A stretch of 64,000 nt of DNA from Thioalkalivibrio nitratireducens DSM 14787 (GTDB lineage: Bacteria; Pseudomonadota; Gammaproteobacteria; Ectothiorhodospirales; Ectothiorhodospiraceae), in the NCBI RefSeq assembly GCF_000321415.2, contig NC_019902.2:3686501-3750500 (forward strand), written 5' to 3'. Of this stretch, positions 37,211 to 45,237 are shown piece by piece. Within the stretch, counting starts at the first letter, position 1; the number at the start of each line of letters is the position of its first letter. The notes under the pieces are model-generated. The model made no database searches. It worked only from the letters and a program-made list of their open reading frames with translations, and was not told where the DNA came from. A program made the position numbers and the translations under genes.

Positions 37211-38173
37211 GTGTTCAATCGGTTAATCCTCGAGCGTCATCAGGTCTGGCTGTACCTTGGCGCAATCGTCGGCGGTCTCGCGCTCGGCATTCGGGATCCG
37301 GATATCGGTCCGCTCTTCGAGCCGCTGGTCTGGCCAGTGCTCGGTGCCCTGCTGTACAGCACGTTCACGCAGGTACCCCTGCTGCACCTGCGCGACGCCT
37401 TTCAGGATCGGCGCTTCCTGCTCGCGCTGCTGATTGGTAATTTCGTGCTCATTCCGCTCCTGGTATGGGGCCTGGTGCTGGTGCTCCCGGACGATCCGGC
37501 CCTGCGCCTCGGAGTGCTCCTGGTACTGCTGGTGCCGTGCACCGACTGGTATATCGCTTTCACCCAACTCGGCCGTGGCGACCCGGCCCGCGCCATCGCG
37601 GTCACCCCCCTGAACCTGCTGTTGCAGTTCCTGTTACTGCCGATGTACCTCTGGTTGATGTTGCCGTCCGAACAATTTGCCTCGGTGCTTTCGATCGGTG
37701 ATCTGGCCCGGGCAGCCATCGGCCTGATTGGGGTACCGCTCGTCCTGGCGGCGATCAGCGAGCGCTGGATCGAGGCGCGCCCCGAACGTGGGGTCTGGCG
37801 CGACCGACTGGCCTGGGGACCCGTTCCGCTTCTGGCCATCGTGGTTTTCCTGGTCGCGGCAACACAGGTCGGTGTGGTTCGCGATTCCGGAGCCATGCTG
37901 CTCGCGGTGCTGCCGGTATTCGTCGCCTTCGCACTCTCGGCTGCCCTGATCGCACGGGTGCTGACGCGATTCCTGAGCCTTCCGGTCAGCAGCGGTCGTA
38001 CCCTGGCATTCAGCCTCGGCACCCGGAATTCCTTCGTGGTGTTGCCCTTTGCGCTGGCGCTCCCTGCCGGCTGGGAGACGACCGTCGTCGTGATCGTGCT
38101 CCAGTCGCTGGTGGAATTGTTCGCCATGGCCCTCTACGTTTGGTGGATTCCGCGCTACCTGTTCCGAGCGTGA
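37211..38173 (+). CDS. ACR3-type arsenite/metalloid transporter
   Basis: This 320-residue membrane protein of the bile-acid/arsenite transporter superfamily has about ten hydrophobic helices. The diagnostic loop VPCTDWYIAFTQLGRGD carries the essential cysteine of ACR3 permeases, and LGTRNSFVVLPFALALP is the second conserved segment. It would export arsenite or antimonite by proton exchange. The start is GTG at 37211, supported by the family-like N-terminus (LILERHQVWLYLGAI) rather than a strong ribosome site. The Cys-rich gene precedes it. No arsenate reductase or As-type ArsR is nearby, so the substrate is less certain than the fold. Confidence 0.85.
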   Translation: MFNRLILERHQVWLYLGAIVGGLALGIRDPDIGPLFEPLVWPVLGALLYSTFTQVPLLHLRDAFQDRRFLLALLIGNFVLIPLLVWGLVLVLPDDPALRLGVLLVLLVPCTDWYIAFTQLGRGDPARAIAVTPLNLLLQFLLLPMYLWLMLPSEQFASVLSIGDLARAAIGLIGVPLVLAAISERWIEARPERGVWRDRLAWGPVPLLAIVVFLVAATQVGVVRDSGAMLLAVLPVFVAFALSAALIARVLTRFLSLPVSSGRTLAFSLGTRNSFVVLPFALALPAGWETTVVVIVLQSLVELFAMALYVWWIPRYLFRA

Positions 38174-38446
38174 GTGCTCGTATCAGGCATCGTGATCCCG
38201 GGAAAGAGATCAACCCCCCAATCCGTCGACTCCACGGTCCGCCAGACCTGTTGTTACCCGCGCTGCCGCCACCCCGGGCGTCCGCAGCAGATCGGTAACG
38301 GGTCGTTCGCGAAGAACCAGTGGGCGACGGCTCCGGGTCGGCTAGAGACGCCGACGGCCGGTAGTAGCGGTGGCCAGGCCGGAACTTGAGATAAACCTGG
38401 ATCAGGATCGGTTGACTAGCCCCCCGCGTGAGGGCTAGAAAGATAA
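38174..38446. other. Intergenic region, candidate island boundary
   Basis: No gene is supported. GGTGGCCAGG at 38369-38378 repeats, in the same orientation, the first ten bases past the CCA end of tRNA-Phe (43141-43150). A hairpin CTAGCCC...GGGCTAG is at 38417-38439. These could mark the far end of an element integrated at tRNA-Phe. Confidence 0.35.
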
Positions 38447-38494
38447 TCGGACCGATGGAGAGACGACGTGCTGACCCAGGCACGCGCGCTGTGA
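38447..38494 (+). pseudogene. Possible C-terminal remnant of a MntA-type antitoxin
   Basis: A short frame ending DDVLTQARAL overlaps the GTG of hepT through GTGA, the arrangement normally made by mntA (a minimal nucleotidyltransferase antitoxin) with hepT. The rest of that gene is missing. The evidence is thin. Confidence 0.25.
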
Positions 38495-38868
38495 CCAGGC
38501 GCGACTCGCTGGACCTGCGGGAATACCTGGAACATATCCAGCAGGCGCTCGAACGCATCGATCGCTACCTGCGGGAAATCGACTATGTCGGCTTTCTCGC
38601 GAACGAGGAGAAACAGGACACCGTTCTCCGCCATCTGGAAGTCATCGGCGAAGCAGCAGGAAACGTCCGGCGGCATTTCCCGGAATTCTCCGAGCAATAT
38701 CCTGACTTCCCGCTGAGGCAGGCCTACGAGACGAGAAACGTTCTCGCACACGGATACTTCAAGGTGGATCTCGCGGTAGTCTGGAAGACGGTCGATCGCG
38801 ACCTACCCCATCTGGAGGCACAGATCCGCGAAGTGCTCGACGCACTTGCGCGTCCGCCCCTGGGGTGA
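38491..38868 (+). CDS. hepT: HepT-like ribonuclease toxin (DUF86), orphan
   Basis: This 125-residue all-alpha HEPN protein carries the catalytic motif R-x4-H-x-Y as RNVLAHGY near residue 86. The preceding helix VIGEAAGNVRRHFPE is typical of HepT. HepT cleaves tRNA or other RNA and is neutralised by the adjacent nucleotidyltransferase MntA, which AMPylates the tyrosine. Only about 15 codons of a possible mntA remain upstream, so the toxin is either unrestrained and inactive or controlled from elsewhere. A GTG start was preferred because of the GTGA overlap; an ATG at 38455 is also in frame. Confidence 0.8.
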   Translation: MTRRDSLDLREYLEHIQQALERIDRYLREIDYVGFLANEEKQDTVLRHLEVIGEAAGNVRRHFPEFSEQYPDFPLRQAYETRNVLAHGYFKVDLAVVWKTVDRDLPHLEAQIREVLDALARPPLG

Positions 38869-38886
38869 GCCGACTGGCCCCGTGAC

Positions 38887-39393
38887 ATGGCGGGAGCCAC
38901 GAAGGCAAAACGGAATCATCATGGCTGGGTGACGCTGTTCGGTCCCTCCGATGTCGGCAAGAGCCATCTGGCGGCGGCCATCGGCCATGCCCTGATCGAG
39001 CAGGGCCTGCGGGTGCGCTACTTCGCGGCCTCGGCCCTGGTGCAGGAACTCCAGTCTGCCAAGCAGGCCCTGCGCCTGTCCGATGCCCTGGCAAAACTGG
39101 ACACGTATCGGCTGCTGGACATCGACGATATCGGCTATGTCCAGCGCAGCGAAGCCGAGACTTCCGTGCTCTTCGAACTCATCGCCCATCGTTACGAGGC
39201 TGGCAGCGTGATCATCACCTCCAACCAGCCGTTCAGCGCCTGGGATCGCATCTTCCCTGACGACATGATGGCCGTCGCCACCATCGACCGGCTGATCCAT
39301 CACGCCCACGTCATCGAGCTCAGCGGCGAGAGCTACCGGAAAAAGACCCACACACGAAGACTCCAGGAGGCCACCCACAAGCTCAGACACTGA
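38887..39393 (+). pseudogene. istB: IstB-type IS21 helper ATPase, 5'-truncated
   Basis: The 168 residues correspond to the C-terminal two thirds of IstB: Walker A GPSDVGKS, Walker B LLDIDDIGYV, SNQPF and the ending SYRKK. About 80-90 N-terminal residues, and the whole istA transposase, are absent. Its natural start is lost. It marks the right end of a deleted IS21-family element. Confidence 0.85.
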
Positions 39394-39409
39394 CGTAAAT
39401 CATCCATCA

Positions 39410-39455
39410 CCGACCGGCCAAAGTAATTGACGCCGACCGGCCAGAATAATTGACG
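39410..39455. repeat. Two 23-base direct repeats at the IS21 right end
   Basis: The two units differ at few positions (CCAAAGTAATT against CCAGAATAATT) and abut directly. They are probably the terminal transposase-binding repeats. Confidence 0.75.
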
Positions 39456-39536
39456 TCAGACACTCACCCAGAGGCTGCGACGCGATGGCTGCTGGCGTGG
39501 AATGCAGTTGATTCAGCCGCAGCCTGCAGCCCGCGT

Positions 39537-41672
39537 TCATTCGACCTCGGATTCCCGCGAAATGCGTTCGACCGTGATCATCGCGATTCCCTGGTTGTTG
39601 CTGTAGAACAAGTCCCGCATACCCCATAGCGGAAACCCGGGAAACAGCGCGACATCATTGACGAACAGACGGAGCATCGCGGTGCGCGGGCTGACAAAGG
39701 TCTCCTCGGATCCGATGTCGATGGGCCGCCCGCGCCCGACGCCAGCGAGCAGCCGTAGCAGCGGCTGGTCGGGGCGGCGCCTGAGGAAACGGCTTCGGCG
39801 CATGATTCCCGGCAGACTGGTTTCGTCTTGCTCCAGCCCATCGGGCGTGGCGCGGAATCGGGCATCGAACCAGCCCTTCCAGTCGACTACCCGAACGCGG
39901 TAGTGCTCGCCGAGTTTGAGTTCGATGCCCGTCGGGCAGAGGTAGTCGCGCGTTTCGAGATGGACCGTGCGGATTTCTCCAGGATCGAGGTGGAGCGGGT
40001 CGGCCAGCGCGGAAACATCCAGGTCCCGAAAGCAGAAACGGCAATGGAGCCAGCTGCCGACCTTGAGCGGCAGGTACAGCACCAGCGCGAAGAGGCGGAC
40101 GAAAAAGGCGCGGATCAGATCCGGAACGCCGCTGGCGGATAGCCGCGCGAGAAATCGGCCGACCGCCAGCCAGGATGAGCGGGAAGCCCAGACGAGGATC
40201 TCCCTCCCTTTGGGACGTGCCTGCGCAAAGTCGGGGATGGAGGCCCAGCCAGCACTCGCCAGTGCGTCTTGCCTGCCCTTGAGGAACTGTCGGACTCCTA
40301 CCAGAACGCCGATCAGTACCACGATCGCCGCACCATGCGCCCAGAGGTGCTGTTTGGAGAAGAACCAGGACTCGGCCACCGGCAGGTGGCGGAAAGCGTC
40401 CGAACCCGCGAGGATCGCGAGAAGGTTGGCCACCCCGGGCGGCAGGAAGAAAAGTGCCAGCGCGAGCGTCAGCGGCAACAGCAGGAAGTAGAGAAGTTGC
40501 CGCAGCCTCGTCACGGAGTGGCAGTGTCGCATGGCGGTCTGCCAGGCGTGAGTGCCCGTCAGAGACGGGGCGTCCTGAACCTTCGCACCGAGATTGTGCG
40601 GCGAGTAGAGGTCGGTTCCCTGTGCGATACGCTCCCAAACGGTGGGGTGGAGGCGCACGTCTCCGGTCGTGTACTCGCGCCGGATTTCTTCCAGCGGACG
40701 CGGGGCGTAGCGGTAAAATGCGGCCAGGCCGCTGCGGGAGTCGTAGAGCTGACCGTGTACGTCAGCGTCCTGCCGAATCGCTTCAATGGCCCCTGGATGG
40801 AAACGCAGCCGATGGTCCTCGGCTTCGGGTACCGCATCGACATCGGTTACGCGTTCGACCATCCAGCGCAGCGCCACACTGGCCATCTGCGACTTGGGGT
40901 AACCGCCGCCGACGTTCGAGTGCATCCCCGCGAACCAGACCTGCTCGATGCGCCCGTCGCCCGCGGGTTCCAGGCGCTCGTCCCACATCACCGGGTGAAA
41001 GGTCTTGCGCGCGTCGTCGATCGCAAGGGCGTGGCATCCGTGCATCACCCGGCGGCTGAGGATCCGGTCGCGGAAACTGTACTCGATCACCAGGTCGATG
41101 GCATCCCGAAGCTCATCGAACGGTACCCCCATGGCATCGACAGTGTCCCAAACCCCGACGAAGCGGATCGGTGGCCGACGGGCATCGACGTCATTTTCCG
41201 GCGCATCCGGCTGCAGCTTGCGCGCGTGTCGCAGGCAGAACCGCTCCGTAAACTGGGGGTGGAAGTGGCTGCGCCGATAGGCGCAGTAGGCGCCGCGTAT
41301 CCGTTGGTTCAACTCGACTTCCGAGTCGTAATGCGAGAAGTCGAGAATTCCGCATCGGGTGATCAGCCCGGCCAGCAGACGTACCGTGAAGGCGCCGCGG
41401 CTGAAGCCGAAGAGCAGAATACGGTCACCGGGTTCCCAGTTCCGTACCAGAAAACCGTACAACCTGCGGACATTCCTTGAAAGGCCCCAGCCGAAGGCAC
41501 CGCCCGCAAGTCGGAACGGCTTGAAGTCCTGAGTGCCAACTCCGTCGTCATAGCAAAGAAGCTGGCGCTGGTCATGTACCAAGGCCTGGTAGAGCCTCCA
41601 GACATTCGTTTCGTGTCCGACTCCGCCCTTGTTCGCCGTGCCGTCCGAGAGCAATACGATGTTCCTGGCCAC
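39537..41672 (-). CDS. DUF2235 alpha/beta-hydrolase with membrane segments (Tle1-like)
   Basis: This 711-residue protein begins with NIVLLSDGTANKGG, the DUF2235 opening. The nucleophile elbow is GFSRGAF (GxSxG), as in T6SS phospholipase effectors of the Tle1 group. Two strongly hydrophobic stretches near residues 395-430 and 445-465 suggest membrane insertion. A C-terminal region of about 220 residues has no recognised domain. The start is GTG behind GGGAGGAAGCG. No VgrG, PAAR or immunity gene is adjacent, so an effector role is unproven; it may be a stand-alone membrane lipase or a defence protein. It sits in the accessory island between an IS remnant and a CRISPR remnant. Confidence 0.75.
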   Translation of the reverse strand: MARNIVLLSDGTANKGGVGHETNVWRLYQALVHDQRQLLCYDDGVGTQDFKPFRLAGGAFGWGLSRNVRRLYGFLVRNWEPGDRILLFGFSRGAFTVRLLAGLITRCGILDFSHYDSEVELNQRIRGAYCAYRRSHFHPQFTERFCLRHARKLQPDAPENDVDARRPPIRFVGVWDTVDAMGVPFDELRDAIDLVIEYSFRDRILSRRVMHGCHALAIDDARKTFHPVMWDERLEPAGDGRIEQVWFAGMHSNVGGGYPKSQMASVALRWMVERVTDVDAVPEAEDHRLRFHPGAIEAIRQDADVHGQLYDSRSGLAAFYRYAPRPLEEIRREYTTGDVRLHPTVWERIAQGTDLYSPHNLGAKVQDAPSLTGTHAWQTAMRHCHSVTRLRQLLYFLLLPLTLALALFFLPPGVANLLAILAGSDAFRHLPVAESWFFSKQHLWAHGAAIVVLIGVLVGVRQFLKGRQDALASAGWASIPDFAQARPKGREILVWASRSSWLAVGRFLARLSASGVPDLIRAFFVRLFALVLYLPLKVGSWLHCRFCFRDLDVSALADPLHLDPGEIRTVHLETRDYLCPTGIELKLGEHYRVRVVDWKGWFDARFRATPDGLEQDETSLPGIMRRSRFLRRRPDQPLLRLLAGVGRGRPIDIGSEETFVSPRTAMLRLFVNDVALFPGFPLWGMRDLFYSNNQGIAMITVERISRESEVE

Positions 41673-42068
41673 TGCGCTTCCTCCCTATTTCTGCGGCAGC
41701 CCATCGGCGCCGCCCCGGCTGTTCCCTACATCCGGAGCCCTCGATATCGCGCGGCCGGCTGCATGCGGACGGCGGGGAAGCCGCCTGCACTGGCCCGCGC
41801 TTCACCTCAACCCACTGCCGGACCCTGCGAATCCGTCACCTGGTCTTGGAGCGCGTCCACGAAGACGCTGGGGCGGAACAGCGGCCAGCCAGCCTGTCGG
41901 CGATAGTCTTCGGGTGCACGGGACCCGATGCCCGGATCTTCAACCGGACAAATGAAAAGTATAGGCGAACGTTGTGCCTTTCCCCGTAAGGGCAAATACC
42001 GGGCATGCTGATAGACCACACTTGCGATGTGAGGCGCGAACCTGGTTTCACGCCCCCCCCTTGTGCAG
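41673..42068. other. Intergenic region without a recognised gene
   Basis: About 400 bases lie between the divergent DUF2235 gene and the csb2 remnant. Only Arg/Pro-rich noise frames are present. No CRISPR repeats were found here. Confidence 0.4.
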
Positions 42069-42661
42069 GAAAGCAGGAAACGATCGTCACCGGCGCGCGT
42101 GTTCCGGGCCCTGCTGGCGGGCGCCGAGCGGCGCGGGCGCGCGGCGTGGCGGCCCTCAAGCGCCTCGAGACCCTGCCGCCCCCGGTGATCCACGCACCGG
42201 CGCCCGAGCGCATGGAGCCGGCACGGTCCTCGGTGCCGAACAACGACGGCGATCGGGTCGGTATCTCGGGGCCGTCCGCGGCGCGCGAACCGCAGGCGAC
42301 ACTGAGTCCGTACCTCGATCCGCTGGCGCCGCCGTTGCTGCGGTCGCAGGCCTTCAGTCTACGCGCGATCGACGACGGCGGGCCGTGGTCCCTGCCCGGA
42401 ACCGAACTGGTCAGGCTGGCCGCGATGGTTCGTTATGCCGTCCATCGAGCCGCGCAGCGGGCGGGGCTCGATGCAACGGCCATCACCGAACTCATGGGCC
42501 ACGGGGGCGACGGCCGGGTCGCGATCCTGCCGGTGCCGAATGCAGGGCACCGGTGGGCCGACGGTCGGGTGCGCCGCGTGCTGGTGGCGGCCAGTCCCGC
42601 CGTGGCCGCCGATCACTGGGACGCCCTGCAACGCACCGTAGTGGAATTGAAGCCAGAGTGA
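42069..42661 (+). pseudogene. csb2: Remnant of CRISPR type I-U/I-G protein Csb2 (Cas5-Cas6 fusion)
   Basis: Three pieces of one gene can be read in two frames. SPARVFRALLAGAERRG lies in one frame from about 42087. KRLETLPPPVIHAP and RSSVPNNDGD lie in the next frame from about 42152. After an internal loss the C-terminal part ELMGHGGDGRVAILPVP...RVRRVLVAA runs to the stop. The order and spacing match the GSU0054/Csb2 family of type I-U systems, where the N-terminus normally reads WPPSPARLFQALVAGA. Only about 195 codons of an expected 450 or more remain, with a frameshift near 42141-42152. No other cas gene or array is in the window. Confidence 0.6.
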
Positions 42662-42691
42662 TCGGTGGCACGCCATACTGACATACGCTCG

Positions 42692-43021
42692 TGATCCCCG
42701 GCTCAGCGCCGGGGTGGAATCGAAGGCCCGGCCGATCGAGAAGGCCGTGGGCCTCATCCCGGGCATTCCGGGTTGCCTTCGCGGCGGCGGACATCGGGGT
42801 AGGTCTCCCCAGGCTCATGAGTTTCGCCTTGCCAGCGAACTTGTACCGGAACCGCCAGCGCAGCGCTCCGGACAGCGGCACCCCGACCCGACGTACGGCC
42901 CCTTCTCATCGAAGCGTTTGACCGGGCGCTCCCCGGGCTTCAGGGCGCGGGTTTCGGCGTCTGTGAGTGGCTGTAGCGGGGTAACCCCCTTTTCGGGTCG
43001 ACGTATTACCCCAGAAGGCAC
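42692..43021 (-). pseudogene. Broken tyrosine-integrase N-terminus (DUF4102 arm-binding domain)
   Basis: In one frame LTDAETRALKPGERPVKRFDEKG is followed, after a frameshift near 42881, by WRFRYKFAGKAKLMSLG and then ARDEAHGLL. This is the order of the arm-type DNA-binding domain of P4-like integrases. The catalytic domain is gone. It lies just downstream of tRNA-Phe on the same strand, the normal position for an island integrase. Confidence 0.75.
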
Positions 43022-43080
43022 CCCTCTCTCTCGGGATGACTCAAACGCCCCCTTTAGATCTCCCGGGACCTTGCAGGCGC

Positions 43081-43106
43081 AAAAAAAGCCGCTCTTTCAG
43101 CGGCTT
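43081..43106 (-). terminator. Rho-independent terminator after tRNA-Phe
   Basis: On the minus strand AAGCCGCT-GAAAG-AGCGGCTT is followed by seven T residues. It probably ends the tRNA-Phe transcript. Confidence 0.8.
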
Positions 43107-43139
43107 GGTAACTTCTTTGGACCTTGCTGGAACATGAAA

Positions 43140-43215
43140 TGGTGGCCAGGGACGGAATCGAACCGCCGACACGGGGATTTTCAATCCCCTGCTCTACCAA
43201 CTGAGCTACCTGGCC
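43140..43215 (-). tRNA. tRNA-Phe (GAA)
   Basis: A 76-base cloverleaf starts GGCCAGGTAGCTCAG and has anticodon stem GGGGA/TCCCC around TTGAAAA, giving anticodon GAA. It has a GTTCGATTCC T-loop and an encoded CCA. It is downstream of yggX and next to the broken integrase. Confidence 0.97.
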
Positions 43216-43330
43216 GGTGTACCGCGGAGAACCGCAACGGTGCGAAGGGGCGTATTAAACCGGTCGCCGGGGCGGGCGTCAAGCCGGACGGAATTGCACG
43301 CCGCGGCGCGACAGCAGACGGGCCGCGATC

Positions 43331-43609
43331 CTACTTGGACGCGTCCGGGTCGACATACCCCTCGGGCTTCGCCGCCCCGCCTTGGAAGAAGAATTTCTCC
43401 ATCTCCTCCTCGAGGAACTTGCGCGCCTTGGGGTCCACCGGGCTCAGCCGGTATTCGTTGATCAACATGGTCTGGTGCCGGAGCCAGGTCTGCCAGGCTT
43501 CCTTCGAGACGTTCGCGAAGATCCTCTTGCCCAGTTCGCCGGGATAGGTCGGGTAGTCCAGTCCCTCGGCCTCTTTGCCCAGGTACACGCAGTTAACCGT
43601 TCGTGCCAT
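43331..43609 (-). CDS. yggX: YggX, oxidative damage protection / Fe(II) trafficking protein
   Basis: This is a 92-residue small protein of the YggX family, starting [18 protein letters not shown] and containing [15 protein letters not shown]. YggX protects Fe-S clusters against superoxide and helps iron supply. It overlaps the end of mutY by 17 bases, the same pairing as in E. coli. That is fitting because MutY carries a [4Fe-4S] cluster. Confidence 0.95.
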   Translation of the reverse strand: MARTVNCVYLGKEAEGLDYPTYPGELGKRIFANVSKEAWQTWLRHQTMLINEYRLSPVDPKARKFLEEEMEKFFFQGGAAKPEGYVDPDASK

Positions 43610-44657
43610 CGTGCGGGGTCCCCTGATCTCTCAGAAAGCGGGCGATCGGAGCCGGAAGCCCGACCGCGTGCGAAAACGCCGGTTTATACCAGATCGCCGC
43701 CTGCCCTTCCATGATCCCACAGGGCACACTGGGGAGCCGGAAACTCACGATCCACAGGTCGAGGCGGTAGTGGCTGAACGTATGCGCGATCCGGGCGGGC
43801 GGCCCATCCTGCTCGCACACGCCGGCCCAGCAGGCCGTCATCCGGTCGACCAGCTGCTCGCGCTCGTCGGCTTCGGGGAGACTGTACAGGCCGCCCCAGA
43901 TCCCGCTCGGGGCGCGGCGCTCGAGCAGGATGCCGGCGGGAGAACGAACCAGCGCCGCCCAGCGGGTGCGCGTGGGCACGGCCCTGCCGGGGCGCGCAGC
44001 GGGCAGTTCCGCGACCCGGTCCTGCAGGCGCGCCTGGCAGTCGCCGGCGACCGGGCACCGGCTGCAGGCCGGGCGGGATCGGGTACAGATCAGCGCACCC
44101 AGATCCATCATCGCCTGTGTGTAGTCGGCCGCCCGGGATCCCGGCACCAGCGACTCCGCGATCCCCCACAGCGTAGCCTGTACCCGCGACTGCCCCGGCC
44201 AGCCATCGACCGCGCGATGGCGTGCCAGAACCCGGCGGACATTGCCATCCAGGATCGCCATCGGGCGATCATGAGCCTGGGCCAGAATCGCCGCGGCGGT
44301 CGACCGGCCGATGCCGGGAAGCGCCTCGAGTGCCGCGGGCTCCTGCGGCAACTCGCCGCGGTAGCGCTCGACCACAACCCGCGCGGCACGGTGCAGGTTC
44401 CGGGCGCGGGCATAGTAGCCAAGCCCCGACCAGAGATGTAACACCTCGTCCAACGGTGCGTCCGCCAGCGTCTCCGGGTCGGGGAAACGGTCGACGAAGG
44501 CCGTGAAATAGGGAACGACGGTTTCGACGCGAGTCTGCTGCAGCATGATCTCGGAAACCCACACGCGGTAGGCCGTCCTCGGATGCTGCCACGGCAGTCC
44601 GTGCCGCCCGTGGCGTTCGAACCAGGCGAGCAGGCGCGAGGCAAAGCCGCTGCTCAT
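43593..44657 (-). CDS. mutY: A/G-specific adenine glycosylase MutY
   Basis: MutY (354 residues) removes adenine mispaired with 8-oxoguanine. The helix-hairpin-helix is [13 protein letters not shown], the catalytic Asp is in LDGNVRRV, and the Glu is in [10 protein letters not shown]. The [4Fe-4S] ligands are [17 protein letters not shown] (C-x6-C-x2-C-x5-C). A C-terminal NUDIX-like domain for 8-oxoG recognition follows. The start at 44657 overlaps the preceding gene by four bases. Confidence 0.95.
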   Translation of the reverse strand: MSSGFASRLLAWFERHGRHGLPWQHPRTAYRVWVSEIMLQQTRVETVVPYFTAFVDRFPDPETLADAPLDEVLHLWSGLGYYARARNLHRAARVVVERYRGELPQEPAALEALPGIGRSTAAAILAQAHDRPMAILDGNVRRVLARHRAVDGWPGQSRVQATLWGIAESLVPGSRAADYTQAMMDLGALICTRSRPACSRCPVAGDCQARLQDRVAELPAARPGRAVPTRTRWAALVRSPAGILLERRAPSGIWGGLYSLPEADEREQLVDRMTACWAGVCEQDGPPARIAHTFSHYRLDLWIVSFRLPSVPCGIMEGQAAIWYKPAFSHAVGLPAPIARFLRDQGTPHDGTNG

Positions 44658-45235
44658 CGCACTGCTGCCGCATGTTCGAGCGCGGCGCGCTCGATACTCG
44701 CGACACTCTCGCGCAACTCGGACAGGATCCGCATTCGGACCAGGGGTGCACCCACCAAGCGCGGCACGCGGAAATCCGGCTCGAAATACCCGTAGATCCG
44801 GATTCGCGCGTGTTCGGGATTTCCAGCGCCGGGTTCGATCAGCCAGGAGAACTGTCCCCGCCGGACCCGGCTGAGTTCCGGCACCGTGACCGCGGACGAC
44901 CAGCTGTCCTGTACCGTCCGGATATCGATGGTGTGTTCGAGTTCCCGGCACAGGAACAGGATGCAGCCCCGCATCAGGGTGAAAACCCGCTCCAGGCCCT
45001 CGTCACGTCCCTCGAGTCGCCGGCTGGCCGCAACCAGGGGAAACACGCGGTCCAGGCGTTCGTAGTCGTGCACCACCGCGCGCACATCCTCGGCCGCGGC
45101 CAGAACCAGCGCATCGAGACGGAATTCCACGCGGGCACCGTCGAAGGCAACGTGGATGTCGGAAACCGTGCCCGTGAGTAGCATCGGCCACACCACGAGC
45201 AGCAGCGACAGCGTCCACCACCGCAGGCGAAGCAT
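44654..45235 (-). CDS. SRPBCC (START-like) domain secreted protein
   Basis: This 193-residue protein has an N-terminal signal or anchor (about residues 1-22) and a helix-grip fold typical of polyketide cyclase/SRPBCC proteins. The core includes VRAVVHDYERLDRVFP and a C-terminal long helix. Family members bind hydrophobic ligands. Here it is translationally linked with mutY (ATGA) and only two bases from the asmA-like gene, so it may help with lipids at the envelope. The ligand is unknown. Confidence 0.75.
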   Translation of the reverse strand: MLRLRWWTLSLLLVVWPMLLTGTVSDIHVAFDGARVEFRLDALVLAAAEDVRAVVHDYERLDRVFPLVAASRRLEGRDEGLERVFTLMRGCILFLCRELEHTIDIRTVQDSWSSAVTVPELSRVRRGQFSWLIEPGAGNPEHARIRIYGYFEPDFRVPRLVGAPLVRMRILSELRESVASIERAALEHAAAVR

Positions 45236-45237
45236 CG

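Larger units (their letters stand above)
38887..39457 (+). mobile_element. IS21-family insertion sequence remnant
   Basis: The truncated istB is followed by two 23-base direct repeats (39410-39432 and 39433-39455) sharing CGACCGGCCA and TAATTGACG. IS21 elements have such multiple repeats at their ends for transposase binding. The left end and istA are missing, so it cannot move by itself. Confidence 0.78.

Noticed and set aside
42050-42075. GTTTCACGCCCCCCC stretch as a CRISPR repeat
   Set aside because: Occurs once; no regularly spaced copies are seen.
42005-42661. Single intact 218-residue gene instead of a csb2 pseudogene
   Set aside because: Its N-terminal 40 residues are low complexity while the family-like N-terminus lies in the neighbouring frame, so a frameshifted remnant explains the data better.
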